From Lachnospiraceae bacterium (GTDB lineage Bacteria > Bacillota > Clostridia > Lachnospirales > Lachnospiraceae): a DNA stretch of 38,057 nucleotides. The stretch spans positions 1 to 38,057 of the forward strand of contig JAFRRD010000006.1 of NCBI GenBank assembly GCA_017428265.1, in the 5' to 3' direction. Shown piece by piece: positions 1 through 7,423 of this stretch; within the stretch, counting starts at the first letter, position 1; the number at the start of each line of letters is the position of its first letter. The translations under genes and the position numbers were made by a program. Under the pieces are notes generated by a model that did no database searches, was not told where the DNA came from, and saw nothing but the letters and a program-made list of their open reading frames with translations.

Positions 1-78
1 ATCAAGAAGTTTGATTTTACCATCCGCTTCGGCGATGGGCAGTTAACCTGCTTTGACGAGGTCTATAAGAAGCTGTAA
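1..78 (+). CDS. C-terminal end of an unknown protein (partial)
   Basis: The frame is open from the first base of the window and ends at a TAA at 76-78, giving 25 residues that finish in DEVYKKL. The start lies outside the window. Too little remains to assign a family and I do not recognise it. A GC-rich hairpin begins 22 nt after the stop, as expected after a real gene end. Because the DNA that follows looks like an integration or rearrangement border, this could belong to a mobile element, but nothing in the 25 residues proves that. Confidence 0.5.
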   Translation: MKKFDFTIRFGDGQLTCFDEVYKKL

Positions 79-99
79 GCGGCAAAAGACAGATGAAAC

Positions 100-125
100 G
101 GCGGCGGGGATCGCTCTCCGCCGCC
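100..125 (+). terminator. GC-rich hairpin after the first gene
   Basis: Arms 100-110 and 115-125 pair over 11 positions (one G-T wobble) around the tetraloop TCGC. The position shortly downstream of the stop at 78 suggests transcription termination, but no T-run follows, so an RNA 3'-end stabiliser is equally possible. Confidence 0.35.
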
Positions 126-346
126 ATCAGAAGCCTTATGGGATTATCTTGCCCTTGCTTTTGCCCTTATGAACGGTGTGGGCGTTATAGAAACGGTGTG
201 ACAGTTAATAATGGGCTTCGGTAAGCAGACTGCGGATAATCCTTTATTTTCAGCGGTTTCAGAGGATTTCATTAAAGCCCTATAATTACCGGCGAATGCC
301 TATGATTTCGGGGATTTCAAATTCCCGTTTATCGATTTGTTTATCT

Positions 347-377
347 GAGCGTCTCCCATGACGGAGGCGCTCTCTTT
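347..377 (+). terminator. Rho-independent terminator-like hairpin
   Basis: Arms 347-356 and 363-372 pair over 10 positions (one G-T wobble) around a 6-nt loop and are followed by TCTTT. The T-rich side is on the plus strand, so it would stop transcription coming from the left edge. It is 270 nt past the only gene end seen there. Confidence 0.5.
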
Positions 378-408
378 ATGCCCGGTAACTCTTGATTATC
401 TATACTAT

Positions 409-461
409 CACACGATGCACCCAAGCCGCTCTTGCTGGGTGCATTTTGGGTGCATCGTGTG
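409..461. repeat. Inverted repeat with three TGGGTGCA boxes
   Basis: CACACGATGCACCCA at 409-423 is the exact reverse complement of 447-461. A third copy of the core, TGGGTGCA, sits at 436-443, 11 bp from the copy at 447-454. The left arm can therefore pair with either right copy (inner hairpin 416-423/436-443, or outer hairpin 409-423/447-461). One helical turn between the direct copies is typical of protein-binding boxes. A recombinase or regulator site at the edge of an integrated segment is possible but unproven. Confidence 0.5.
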
Positions 462-467
462 TTTGTA

Positions 468-1073
468 TCAATTTCTCTCGGAAGGGGGAAGTATTTCTTC
501 GGAATAGGATTGCATCTGCTCATATTGGTTTGATATTCGAGTTTGATACGCTGAAAGAGGCTGTGCAAACACTATATACCGTATCAGAGCAAAAAAGGAT
601 AAATAACAAACTTTGGTATATTCAAAGCTGTAATAGCTGTTGCCGATATACTTGGTCGACGGTTTCGTATACTTGAACGTATCGGTGTAGTAACCGTTAT
701 CGCCGTCGTAATGCTTGTAATTGTCAGCTTCCGGTTCGCCTGCATTGGCTTTCAGCTCATCCATCGTGAGGGTGAGCGGGAAGTCGAATTTCAGGATATC
801 CTGAGTCTCGCCCGGATGATTGGGCAGATAGATCTCGCTGATATAGCATTCGTTGGCAGGTTTGCCCGCATCCGTATCATTGAGAACGTAGACCTGTGCG
901 CTCCAGTATTTGTCAAGATCGATGCGGAAACCGCAGGACTGGGTGTTCTTTTTCAGGTTGTTCTTCGCGTCCTCAAGATCGCTTTCACGGAAAGGAACAA
1001 CGCCGGAATCGATCATGTCCTGAAGGGTCGATTCGCCGAGCACGAATTCAATGCCGTTGATCCAGAAATGCAT
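468..1073 (-). pseudogene. Detached C-terminal domain of the lipoprotein at 1110-1427
   Basis: The frame opening with MHFWINGIEFVLGESTLQ is in the same frame as the lipoprotein upstream; exactly 12 sense codons (1074-1109) lie between that gene's TAA and this ATG, and their translation (AAGDVSYVNFDR) joins smoothly. No ribosome site precedes the ATG. Residues 1-154 look like the compact C-terminal domain that follows a low-complexity linker in many Firmicute lipoproteins. From about residue 155 (base 611 leftwards) the sequence becomes A+T-rich and unlike the rest; I would expect the domain to finish within about ten residues of FEYTK. I infer a nonsense mutation plus a 3' truncation. A separately translated protein is the alternative. 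Confidence 0.55.
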
Positions 1074-1109
1074 CCTGTCAAAATTGACGTACGATACGTC
1101 GCCGGCGGC

Positions 1110-1427
1110 TTACTGCGACGACTCTTCAGCGGACGGCTCCTCGGTGGCAGGCTCTTCAGTGGCCGGCTCTTCGGTGGTCGGCTCTTCAGTAGCCGGCGCT
1201 TCGGTGGTGGGTTCCGCAGTAGTGGGCTCCGCAGTCGTCGGAGCCTCGGTGGCAGGTGCTTCAGTAGTTTTCGGTGCTTCCGTGGTTTCAGGCGCCTCAG
1301 TGGTCTTCGGCGCTTCCGTCGATGCCGGAGCGGTCGTCTCTTTCTCGGATGACTTGCTTTCAGAGCCGCAGGCGGTCATTGCGGCGGCCATGATCAGAGC
1401 CAGGACAAGAATTATCGCTTTTTTCAT
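1110..1427 (-). CDS. Lipoprotein N-terminus with Thr/Glu/Pro-rich linker (interrupted gene)
   Basis: The start is the ATG at 1427, which has AGGAGA seven bases upstream; a second ATG two codons earlier is closer to that site and less likely. Residues 1-19 are a lipoprotein signal peptide and Cys20 (AMTAC) is the lipidation site, so the product would be anchored to the outer face of the membrane. After a short charged stretch the protein is a repeat-like TEAP/TEEPA linker of about 70 residues and then stops at TAA. Without the next frame it carries no folded domain. The downstream frame continues without a shift, so this is most simply the front half of a broken lipoprotein gene, possibly still making a short cell-surface stalk. 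Confidence 0.7.
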   Translation of the reverse strand: MKKAIILVLALIMAAAMTACGSESKSSEKETTAPASTEAPKTTEAPETTEAPKTTEAPATEAPTTAEPTTAEPTTEAPATEEPTTEEPATEEPATEEPSAEESSQ

Positions 1428-1524
1428 TATCATTTCTCCTTTTGTCATTTTGGAAAACAACGGTCAACATAATAGCACCGCGGCAGGGAGGAGATTGCAA
1501 GCCTTATCTGCGGTATCGGAGGGT

Positions 1525-1562
1525 AAAAAACGCAGCCCCTGTACGGGGCTGCGGCGTTTTTT
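1525..1562 (-). terminator. Bidirectional-looking terminator after pepT
   Basis: Arms 1531-1539 and 1545-1553 form a perfect 9-bp stem around a 5-nt loop. On the minus strand it is followed by six T (1530-1525), so it ends the pepT operon; a T-run at 1557-1562 follows on the plus strand. Confidence 0.8.
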
Positions 1563-1583
1563 GCCTTATGGAACTGCGCGCGT

Positions 1584-2789
1584 TTACACGCGGACGATGT
1601 TCACCAGGACTTCGACCATCTTCTCCATGGCGGGGACGGAGACGAACTCGTGGATGCCGTGGAAGTTCTCGCCGCCCGTCGAAAGATTCGGACAGGGCAG
1701 GCCCATGAAGGAGAGCTGCGCGCCGTCGGTGCCGCCGCGGATCGGAACGGTCTTCGGCTCCACGCCGGCCTTTCTCATGGCGGCTTCGGCCCGCTCGATG
1801 ATGTACATCACCGGCAGAATCTTTTCCTTCATGTTGCGGTACTGGTCGCGGATCGCGACCTCGACGGTACCCTCGCCGTATCTGGCGTTCAGGAAGGCGG
1901 CGCTGCGCTCGATCGTGGCCTTGCGGGCTTCGAGCTTACCGAGGTCGTGGTCACGCAGGATGTATCGGATCTCGGTCGTCGTTTCATCGCCGGCGATCGA
2001 ACCGGCGTGATAAAAGCCCTCGTAGCCTTCGGTGTGGGACGGGGTCTCAGCCGGCGGCAGGAGGCTCATGAACTCACCGGCGATCAGGACGGCATTTTTC
2101 ATCTTGTTCTTGGCGGAGCCGGGGTGGATGCTGACGCCGTGCACGGTCACGCGGGCCGCGGCGGCATTGAAGTTCTCGTATTCGAGTTCGCCGAGAGTCC
2201 CGCCGTCCACGGTATAGCCGTAGGCCGCGCCGAAGCCTTCGATGTCGAAATGCTCGGGCCCGCGGCCGACCTCTTCGTCGGGCGTGAAGGCCACGGCAAT
2301 GCGCCCGTGCCTGACCTCAGGGTGCGCGAGCAGATATTCGGCGGCGGTCATGATCTCAGCCACGCCGGCCTTGTCGTCGGCGCCGAGCAGGGTCGTCCCG
2401 TCGGTCACGATCAGTTCCTGACCCTCATAATTCTTCAGGAAGGGAAAATCTGCGACCCGCGTCACGACACCGTTTCCCAGTTCGATGTCACCGCCCTCAT
2501 AGACGACGCGGCGCGGTTTGATATCTTTGCCGGAGACCGCAGGGGAGGTGTCCATGTGGGCGATCAGGCCGATGGTCACGGCATCTTCGCAGCCGGGCGT
2601 CGCGGGCAGGAACCCGTAGACGCGGCCATATTCGTCGCGTTTTACGCCTTCCAGGCCGAGGCTCTGCAGTTCCTTGGCAAGGCAGTCGGCAAGAAGCAGC
2701 TGGCAGGCCGTCGAGGGCGTTGCGGTGCTGTCTTCGTCGGAAGTGGTCTCGTAGGCCACATAGCGCAGGAATCTTTCGTCAACTTTCAT
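1584..2789 (-). CDS. pepT: Peptidase T (tripeptide aminopeptidase)
   Basis: This 401-residue M20B zinc aminopeptidase removes the N-terminal residue of tripeptides in the cytoplasm. The length fits the family. Metal and catalytic signatures are present in order: HMDTSPAVSG (His78, Asp80), LGADDKAG (metal aspartate in 146-149), TPDEEVG (catalytic and metal glutamates 182-183), a YTVDGG motif, and near the C-terminus GGTDGAQLSFMG and NFHGIHEFV with the final histidine ligand. The ATG has AGGAG seven bases upstream and lies 2 nt after the stop of the amidohydrolase gene, so it is the last gene of the operon and is followed by a clear terminator. With its neighbours it suggests use of peptides and amides as nitrogen or carbon source. 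Confidence 0.95.
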   Translation of the reverse strand: MKVDERFLRYVAYETTSDEDSTATPSTACQLLLADCLAKELQSLGLEGVKRDEYGRVYGFLPATPGCEDAVTIGLIAHMDTSPAVSGKDIKPRRVVYEGGDIELGNGVVTRVADFPFLKNYEGQELIVTDGTTLLGADDKAGVAEIMTAAEYLLAHPEVRHGRIAVAFTPDEEVGRGPEHFDIEGFGAAYGYTVDGGTLGELEYENFNAAAARVTVHGVSIHPGSAKNKMKNAVLIAGEFMSLLPPAETPSHTEGYEGFYHAGSIAGDETTTEIRYILRDHDLGKLEARKATIERSAAFLNARYGEGTVEVAIRDQYRNMKEKILPVMYIIERAEAAMRKAGVEPKTVPIRGGTDGAQLSFMGLPCPNLSTGGENFHGIHEFVSVPAMEKMVEVLVNIVRV

Positions 2790-2791
2790 GT

Positions 2792-4033
2792 TCAGGCTCC
2801 TGTAGGATGATGGGCGAGCGTATCGCAGAGCACCATGGCCCCGGTGCAGATCGCTTCGTCCGTGGCAAATTCGGCCGTGTTGTGGCTGATGCCGCCGCGG
2901 CAGGGGATGAAGAGCATTGCAGTCGGAACAAGTTCGGCAAAGCTCAGGGCATCGTGGCCGGCACCGCTCATCATCTGGTGCGGCTGGGCGCCGAGGCTGC
3001 GGGCGGACTGCTCCAGCTCGGCCATCAGCTGCGGCGCCATGGAGCGCGGCAGGTCTTCATACTGCCGGGCCATCGTGATCTCCACGCCGCGCTCTTTCGC
3101 AATATCCTGCGCGGCGATGCGGATGCGCTGCTCCATGCGGCCGAAGCTGCCGGGCATGATGCCGCGCGTATCGACGCCGAGCTCCACCCAGCCCGGGATG
3201 ACGTTCATCACGTTGGGATAGTTCTTGATGATGCCGACGGTGGCAACGCTCCGGAAGCGCCCTTCCGACTGGCCGATCTTTTCGACGGCCAGGATCAGTT
3301 CGGCGGCGGCGCAGAGGGCGTCGCTGCGCATGTCCATGGGCGTCGCGCCGGAATGGTCCGCTTCGCCGTCAATGACGATGCGGAAGCGCCGCGGCCCGGC
3401 GATCGCTTCGACGATCCCGATATCTTTTCCAAGCGTCTCCAGCACCTTGCCCTGCTCGATGTGCAGTTCGAAATAGGCGCTCACGCCTTCGATCTTCTGC
3501 GGATGCAGGTCCAGGCCGCGTTCTTCGAAGGCTTCGCGGAGCGTGCGGCCTTCGGGATCGGCAAAGTCGGCCACGTCGTCGCCGTCGACGGCGCCGGTGA
3601 TGAGGGCGCTGCCGAGCGTCGAGCGGCCGAAGGCGGCGCTTTCCTCGCAGCGGAAGGCGGCGACGCGAAGCGGGATCTCCTTCCCCTCCTCCGCAAGCCA
3701 TTTCAGGCAGGCCATGCCGGCGGCAACGCCGGCCACGCCGTCATAGCGGCCGCCGCGTACGACGCTGTCGAGGTGCGAGCCGACCAGAACGGCAGCTTTG
3801 CCTTCCCCGGCTGCCGCGGTCGCGGCGTCATTTTCCAGATAGCTGTTGCCGACGGCGTCCGTGTAGGCAATGAAGCCGTTTTCCTCGCCCCAGTCCCGGA
3901 AGATGCGGTGCATCTCGTCTTCGACCGGGCTGTAGCCGAGGCGGGTCACCCCGCCGCCGTCCAGCGAACCGGGCGCTTCGAACAGCGCCATGAGCGTTTT
4001 GATCTCTTCGAGTTTTTCAGCAGGGATATTCAT
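2792..4033 (-). CDS. M20 family Zn-dependent amidohydrolase (carbamoylase/allantoate amidohydrolase type)
   Basis: This 413-residue cytoplasmic enzyme belongs to the hydantoinase/carbamoylase branch of M20, which hydrolyses N-carbamoyl-L-amino acids, allantoate or ureidoglycolate-type substrates. Motifs seen are GSHLDSV and GRYDGVAG (metal ligands), FRCEESAAFG (catalytic and metal glutamates), YFELHIEQG (metal histidine), GEADHSGATPM (dimerisation/substrate part) and GGISHNTAEF at the end. The ATG at 4033 is preferred over a TTG five codons upstream: it follows the previous stop by one base and has GGAG just before it. Substrate cannot be told from sequence. The purine phosphorylase at the head of the operon makes a purine-derived ureide worth considering, but no allantoinase or dihydropyrimidinase is present here. 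Confidence 0.88.
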   Translation of the reverse strand: MNIPAEKLEEIKTLMALFEAPGSLDGGGVTRLGYSPVEDEMHRIFRDWGEENGFIAYTDAVGNSYLENDAATAAAGEGKAAVLVGSHLDSVVRGGRYDGVAGVAAGMACLKWLAEEGKEIPLRVAAFRCEESAAFGRSTLGSALITGAVDGDDVADFADPEGRTLREAFEERGLDLHPQKIEGVSAYFELHIEQGKVLETLGKDIGIVEAIAGPRRFRIVIDGEADHSGATPMDMRSDALCAAAELILAVEKIGQSEGRFRSVATVGIIKNYPNVMNVIPGWVELGVDTRGIMPGSFGRMEQRIRIAAQDIAKERGVEITMARQYEDLPRSMAPQLMAELEQSARSLGAQPHQMMSGAGHDALSFAELVPTAMLFIPCRGGISHNTAEFATDEAICTGAMVLCDTLAHHPTGA

Positions 4034-4034
4034 C

Positions 4035-4916
4035 TTACTCCACTTCAACCAGTTCGTATTCGCGGGTCCCGAAGCCGAGTTTCGCGGCGGCTTCGAGGGT
4101 GTGTTCGCCGTGGCGGGAATGCACGCGCTCCAGGAAATGCTCGCGGCCGGGGTCGTCGGCGGCGTAGATCTTATCCATGCACGCCTGGTCGACCGCGATC
4201 GGGTCGAGGGAGGCCAGCACGCCGATGTCTGCCATGCAGGGATCCTCGGCTTCGTCGACGCAGTCGCAGTCCACGGAAAGGTTCTTCATGACGTTGATAT
4301 AGATCGCGCGGCCGCCGAAATAGTCCACGACGGACTTTGCGGCGTCGGCCATGCATTCGAGGAAACGGTCGCCGGCCATATGGCTCCAGACGATGTTTTG
4401 GTCGTCGGTGTAGCCCGCCGAATGGATGAGGCATTTGCCGGCCGTCGACGCGATGCCGATGGACAGCTGCTTCAGCGCGCCGCCGTAGCCGCCCGCCGGA
4501 TGGCCCTTGAAGTGGGAGAGGACGAGCAGGCTGTCGTAGTTCGCGAGGTTCTTCCCGACCAGGTTCTCCTTCAGGATCAGGCCGCCGTTAACGGGCAGGA
4601 CCATGTCGGGGCCTTCCGCGTCCATGAGGTCGAAGGGAAAGACCGTGTCCCAGCCGCGCCGGCGGATGAGCTCACGGTGCTTCGGTGTCGAATTGCGGGC
4701 GCCGGGATAGGCCGTGTTGCATTCGACGACGGTGCCGCCGGCTTCATCGATGACCGGCTTCCAGAATTCCGGCTTCAGGAAATTCTGGTTGCCCTCCTCG
4801 CCGGAGTGGATCTTGACGGCAAGTTTTTCGGAAGGGAGCGGGCCGAGCAGGCGGTAGAGCCTGAGCACGGCTTCGGGCGTGGCCGAGGGGATGAAATAGA
4901 CTTTTGCTTTTTCCAT
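4035..4916 (-). CDS. DUF362 domain protein
   Basis: 293 residues starting MEKAKVYFIPS; the ATG has AAGGA seven bases upstream, and a longer upstream extension of the frame is low-quality sequence. The DUF362 core is recognisable from SHFKGHPAGGYGGALKQL and from the C-terminal part with CDCVDEAEDPCMADIG and DPIAVDQACMDKIY. Many DUF362 proteins carry a 2[4Fe-4S] ferredoxin segment; none is seen here, only scattered cysteines. The biochemical role of the family is not established. The gene lies 94 nt after the P1 hydrolase gene and one base before the amidohydrolase gene. The 94-nt gap includes a 7-bp hairpin (arms 4971-4977 and 4984-4990) without a T-run, perhaps an mRNA processing or stability element. 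Confidence 0.85.
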   Translation of the reverse strand: MEKAKVYFIPSATPEAVLRLYRLLGPLPSEKLAVKIHSGEEGNQNFLKPEFWKPVIDEAGGTVVECNTAYPGARNSTPKHRELIRRRGWDTVFPFDLMDAEGPDMVLPVNGGLILKENLVGKNLANYDSLLVLSHFKGHPAGGYGGALKQLSIGIASTAGKCLIHSAGYTDDQNIVWSHMAGDRFLECMADAAKSVVDYFGGRAIYINVMKNLSVDCDCVDEAEDPCMADIGVLASLDPIAVDQACMDKIYAADDPGREHFLERVHSRHGEHTLEAAAKLGFGTREYELVEVE

Positions 4917-5010
4917 TGATGGATCCTTTCGTAAAAAGCACAGGGGGCCGTGCGAACGCAGCGTTTTGATGCCGGAATCGAGGTTCCGGCTGCCGGCGGC
5001 CGGTGCCGCG

Positions 5011-5988
5011 TCAGCGGGCTGCGATCTCTGCAGCCGAGGGATATCCGTAAGCGCTTTCCGCACTCATGACGGCGCGGAGAACGGCTTTTTCAAGGATCTC
5101 CGCGGCGAGCGTGCCGACGAGGTCCTGATCGGCTCTGACATCACCGACGGACAGGGCATAGATGCTGTCGCCGTCGGCCGAAGTGTGGACGGGGCGGATC
5201 GTGCGGGCGAAGCCGTCGTGGCCCATCCCCGCGATCTTGCAGAGGGCGGGTTTCTCGAAATACGCGTTCGTGACGACGACGCCGAGGGTGGTATTGCCGG
5301 TGAAGCGGTTCTCCGCAGGGGCCACGGACTCCCGCAGGACCTCGGAGGTGGAGCAAAGCTGCGTGCCGTCTTCGCTGAGGAGCCCCGCGATCTGCCGGCC
5401 CGTGTCCGGGTCGAAAATGTCGCCGAGCGCGTTGACGACAGCCACCGCGCCGACCTTCAGCTCACCGATTTCCAAAGCGCAGCTTCCGATGCCGCTTTTC
5501 ATGCAGCGGGCCATGCCGCGGATCTTCCCGACGGTCGCGCCGCAGCCGGCGCCGTAATTCCCGTCGCGGTAGTTCGGGGCTTCGAGGGCAAGCCGCGCGG
5601 CCTCATAGCCCATGGCGGCGTCCGGCCGCACGAAGGTATCGCCCACGGTCAGGTCAAAGAGGTCGGACTGCGCGACCAGCGGAACCTTCGTTACGCCGAC
5701 GTCGAAACCGATACCGCGCTCCTCGAGATACCGCATCACGCCGCCGGCCGCATCGAGACCGAAAGCGCTGCCGCCGCCGAGGACGACCGCGTGGATCGTC
5801 TGTGCCGCCGTGAGCGGGTCCAGCAGCTGGCTTTCCCGCGAGGCGGGGCCGCCGCCGCGCACGTCAAGACCCGCCCGCATGCCTTCCGGGCAGATAAATA
5901 CGGTCAGGCCGGTCCCGGCTGCCGCGTTTTCTGTCTGGCCGATCCGCAGGGGCGCAAGTTCACTGATCGGTATTTCCCGCGCTTCCAT
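5011..5988 (-). CDS. P1/S58 family self-processing hydrolase (NylC/DmpA-like)
   Basis: This 325-residue protein matches the P1 (DmpA/NylC) N-terminal-nucleophile family, whose members cut themselves into two chains and then hydrolyse short amides or peptides. Visible landmarks are the GGGSAFGLDAAGGV segment, GNYGAGCGATVGK, and GNTTLGVVVTNA, in which Asn232/Thr233 match the NylC-type cleavage and nucleophile position. The final conserved block is TIRPVHTSADGDSIYALS. The usual GAGTGA motif reads GAGCGA here. The start ATG abuts the stop of deoD with no gap, so the two are co-translated. Substrate is unknown; the PepT and carbamoylase neighbours favour peptide or amide degradation. Confidence 0.88.
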   Translation of the reverse strand: MEAREIPISELAPLRIGQTENAAAGTGLTVFICPEGMRAGLDVRGGGPASRESQLLDPLTAAQTIHAVVLGGGSAFGLDAAGGVMRYLEERGIGFDVGVTKVPLVAQSDLFDLTVGDTFVRPDAAMGYEAARLALEAPNYRDGNYGAGCGATVGKIRGMARCMKSGIGSCALEIGELKVGAVAVVNALGDIFDPDTGRQIAGLLSEDGTQLCSTSEVLRESVAPAENRFTGNTTLGVVVTNAYFEKPALCKIAGMGHDGFARTIRPVHTSADGDSIYALSVGDVRADQDLVGTLAAEILEKAVLRAVMSAESAYGYPSAAEIAAR

Positions 5989-6705
5989 TTACCGCACCGC
6001 GACTTCGAGGGCGATCTCCATCATCTGCGTGAAGGTGTTCTGACGCTCCTCGGCCGTGGTGATCTCGTTCAGGTAGATGTGGTCGGAGATCGTGAAGATG
6101 CCGAGCGCGTGCTTGTGAGCCCTGGCCGCGTTCACGTAGAGGGCCGCGGTCTCCATTTCCACGCAGAGCGCACCCATGCCGCGCCAGTTGTCGTTCTGCA
6201 GCTTGTCGGCGCTGTAGAAGGTGTCGGAGGAGAAGACGTTGCCCACGAAATGGCGCACGCCCATCTCTTCCGCGATGGCGTCGGCTTTCTTCAGCAGGCC
6301 GAAGTCCGCGATCGGCGCGTAGGTGCCGCGCAGGTCGAACTGGCTGCAGTAGTTGGAATTGGTGCAGGCGCCTTCGGCGATGACGACGTCGCGCAGGTGG
6401 ATGTGGTCCTGCAGCGAGCCGGCGGAACCGATGCGGATGATATTTTCCACACCGAAAAAGTTGAACAGTTCGTAGCTGTAGATGCCGATGGAAGGGATGC
6501 CCATGCCGCTGGCCATGACCGAGACGGGTTTGCCCTTATACAGGCCGGTGTAGCCCTGCACGCCGCGGACGTTGTTGACGAGCCTGGCGTCGGTCAGGAA
6601 ATTCTCCGCCACGAATTTGCTGCGGAGCGGATCGCCGGGCATGAGGACGGTCGGGGCGAAATCGTCGGGAGTTGCATTGATGTGAGGGGTGGGGTAAGCT
6701 GCCAT
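5989..6705 (-). CDS. deoD: Purine nucleoside phosphorylase, DeoD type
   Basis: This 238-residue enzyme catalyses phosphorolysis of purine (deoxy)ribonucleosides, including inosine and deoxyinosine, to free base and (deoxy)ribose 1-phosphate. The length and landmarks fit hexameric DeoD: the N-terminal phosphate loop VLMPGDPLRSKF, GMGIPSIGIYSYEL, RIGSAGSL, FSSDTFY and EMETAALY with the substrate-binding Glu-Met-Glu. It has a strong site AAGGAGG before the ATG and opens the minus operon that runs to pepT. A promoter with TATAAT at 6811-6806 faces the opposite promoter of the glycosylase operon. Confidence 0.95.
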   Translation of the reverse strand: MAAYPTPHINATPDDFAPTVLMPGDPLRSKFVAENFLTDARLVNNVRGVQGYTGLYKGKPVSVMASGMGIPSIGIYSYELFNFFGVENIIRIGSAGSLQDHIHLRDVVIAEGACTNSNYCSQFDLRGTYAPIADFGLLKKADAIAEEMGVRHFVGNVFSSDTFYSADKLQNDNWRGMGALCVEMETAALYVNAARAHKHALGIFTISDHIYLNEITTAEERQNTFTQMMEIALEVAVR

Positions 6706-6775
6706 GATAGCCTCCTTGGATGATTGATCGGCGGGACCCGTACAGCTTTGCCGGCTGTGGGGCGGGCCGTCTGCA

Positions 6776-6804
6776 TTGACACAAAACGATGCTTCTTTTA
6801 TACT
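6776..6804 (+). promoter_or_regulatory. Promoter of the glycosylase operon
   Basis: TTGACA (6776-6781), 17 bp, TATACT (6799-6804): near-perfect vegetative promoter. Its predicted start near 6811 falls inside the -10 box of the opposite promoter. Confidence 0.75.
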
Positions 6805-6830
6805 AATTATAGCCCAAAACGGGCGTTTTG
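6782..6830. promoter_or_regulatory. Possible shared operator with CAAAACG half-sites
   Basis: CAAAACGGGCGTTTTG at 6815-6830 is a perfect 7-2-7 inverted repeat. A third copy, CAAAACG, is at 6782-6788, 33 bp (about three turns) from the first. They sit in the spacers of the two facing promoters. The regulator is not encoded nearby. Confidence 0.4.
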
Positions 6831-6834
6831 CCTA
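6806..6834 (-). promoter_or_regulatory. Candidate promoter of deoD operon
   Basis: On the minus strand TAGGCA (6834-6829), 17 bp, TATAAT (6811-6806). The -10 is perfect and the -35 matches 4 of 6. It faces and overlaps the start region of the plus-strand promoter, so both are unlikely to be used at once. Confidence 0.5.
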
Positions 6835-6913
6835 CAGGAAAATGCGGAAATGCGGCGAAAAGCGACAGACCTGCGCTGCGGGAGCAGCCCTGCCGTGCGG
6901 AAAGGAGAGACGA

Positions 6914-7423
6914 ATGAGCGAGCATCTGGAACACCCTTTCGGACCCTTATATGACGCGTCCTCGCGGATCCTGATCCTCGGATCCTTTCCCTCCGTGAAA
7001 TCGCGCGAGCAGAATTTCTTCTACGGCCACCCGCAGAACCGCTTCTGGAGAGTCATGGCAGGGCTGCTCGGGGAGCCGGTCCCGCAGAACATCGAAGAGA
7101 AGAGGAAGATGATCCTCTCGCATCACATCGCGCTCTGGGACACGATCGCGTCCTGTACGGTGACGGGCTCGTCGGACGCCTCGATCAAAGACGTCGTGCC
7201 GAATGACCTGTCGCGGATCTTGGACGCGGCCGACATCCGGACGGTCTACTGCAACGGCGGGACATCCTGGTCGCTTTATGAGAAATACATCCGGCCGGTG
7301 ACGGGACGGCAGGCGGTGAAGCTTCCGTCCACGAGCCCGGCGAATGCGGCCTGGAGCCCGGAGCGGCTCGGCGAAGCGTGGAAGGTGATCCTGAAGGATC
7401 TGGAGGAGGAAGACCATGCCTGA
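6914..7423 (+). CDS. DNA-deoxyinosine (hypoxanthine) glycosylase, UDG superfamily
   Basis: This 169-residue protein starts at the ATG with AAAGGAGAG upstream; the longer frame is not needed. It has the UDG-superfamily layout with RILILGSFPSVKSRE (residues about 19-32, the motif-1 loop), FFYGHPQNRFWRVM, and a late LPSTSPANA loop in the position of the DNA-intercalating motif. This pattern matches the family typified by the methanogen HhUDG-like deoxyinosine glycosylase, which excises hypoxanthine from deaminated adenine and has no canonical UDG motif. It is the first gene of a plus operon and overlaps the radical SAM gene by 8 nt. The exact base specificity (hypoxanthine or uracil) is inferred from family resemblance. 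Confidence 0.85.
   Translation: MSEHLEHPFGPLYDASSRILILGSFPSVKSREQNFFYGHPQNRFWRVMAGLLGEPVPQNIEEKRKMILSHHIALWDTIASCTVTGSSDASIKDVVPNDLSRILDAADIRTVYCNGGTSWSLYEKYIRPVTGRQAVKLPSTSPANAAWSPERLGEAWKVILKDLEEEDHA

Larger units (their letters stand above)
79..467. other. 389-nt non-coding stretch with inverted repeats
   Basis: No convincing gene lies here. Visible structures are a perfect-but-for-one-wobble GC hairpin (100-125), a 9-bp direct repeat AACGGTGTG at 172-180 and 192-200, a terminator-like hairpin followed by a T-rich run (347-377), and a 15-bp inverted repeat with an extra internal copy (409-461). The stretch is more A+T-rich than the genes to its right. A 24-codon ATG frame at 211-285 has no ribosome site and is not called. 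Confidence 0.6.

Noticed and set aside
211-285. 24-residue ATG frame on the plus strand
   Set aside because: No ribosome site, no recognisable sequence, and it lies in structured non-coding DNA.
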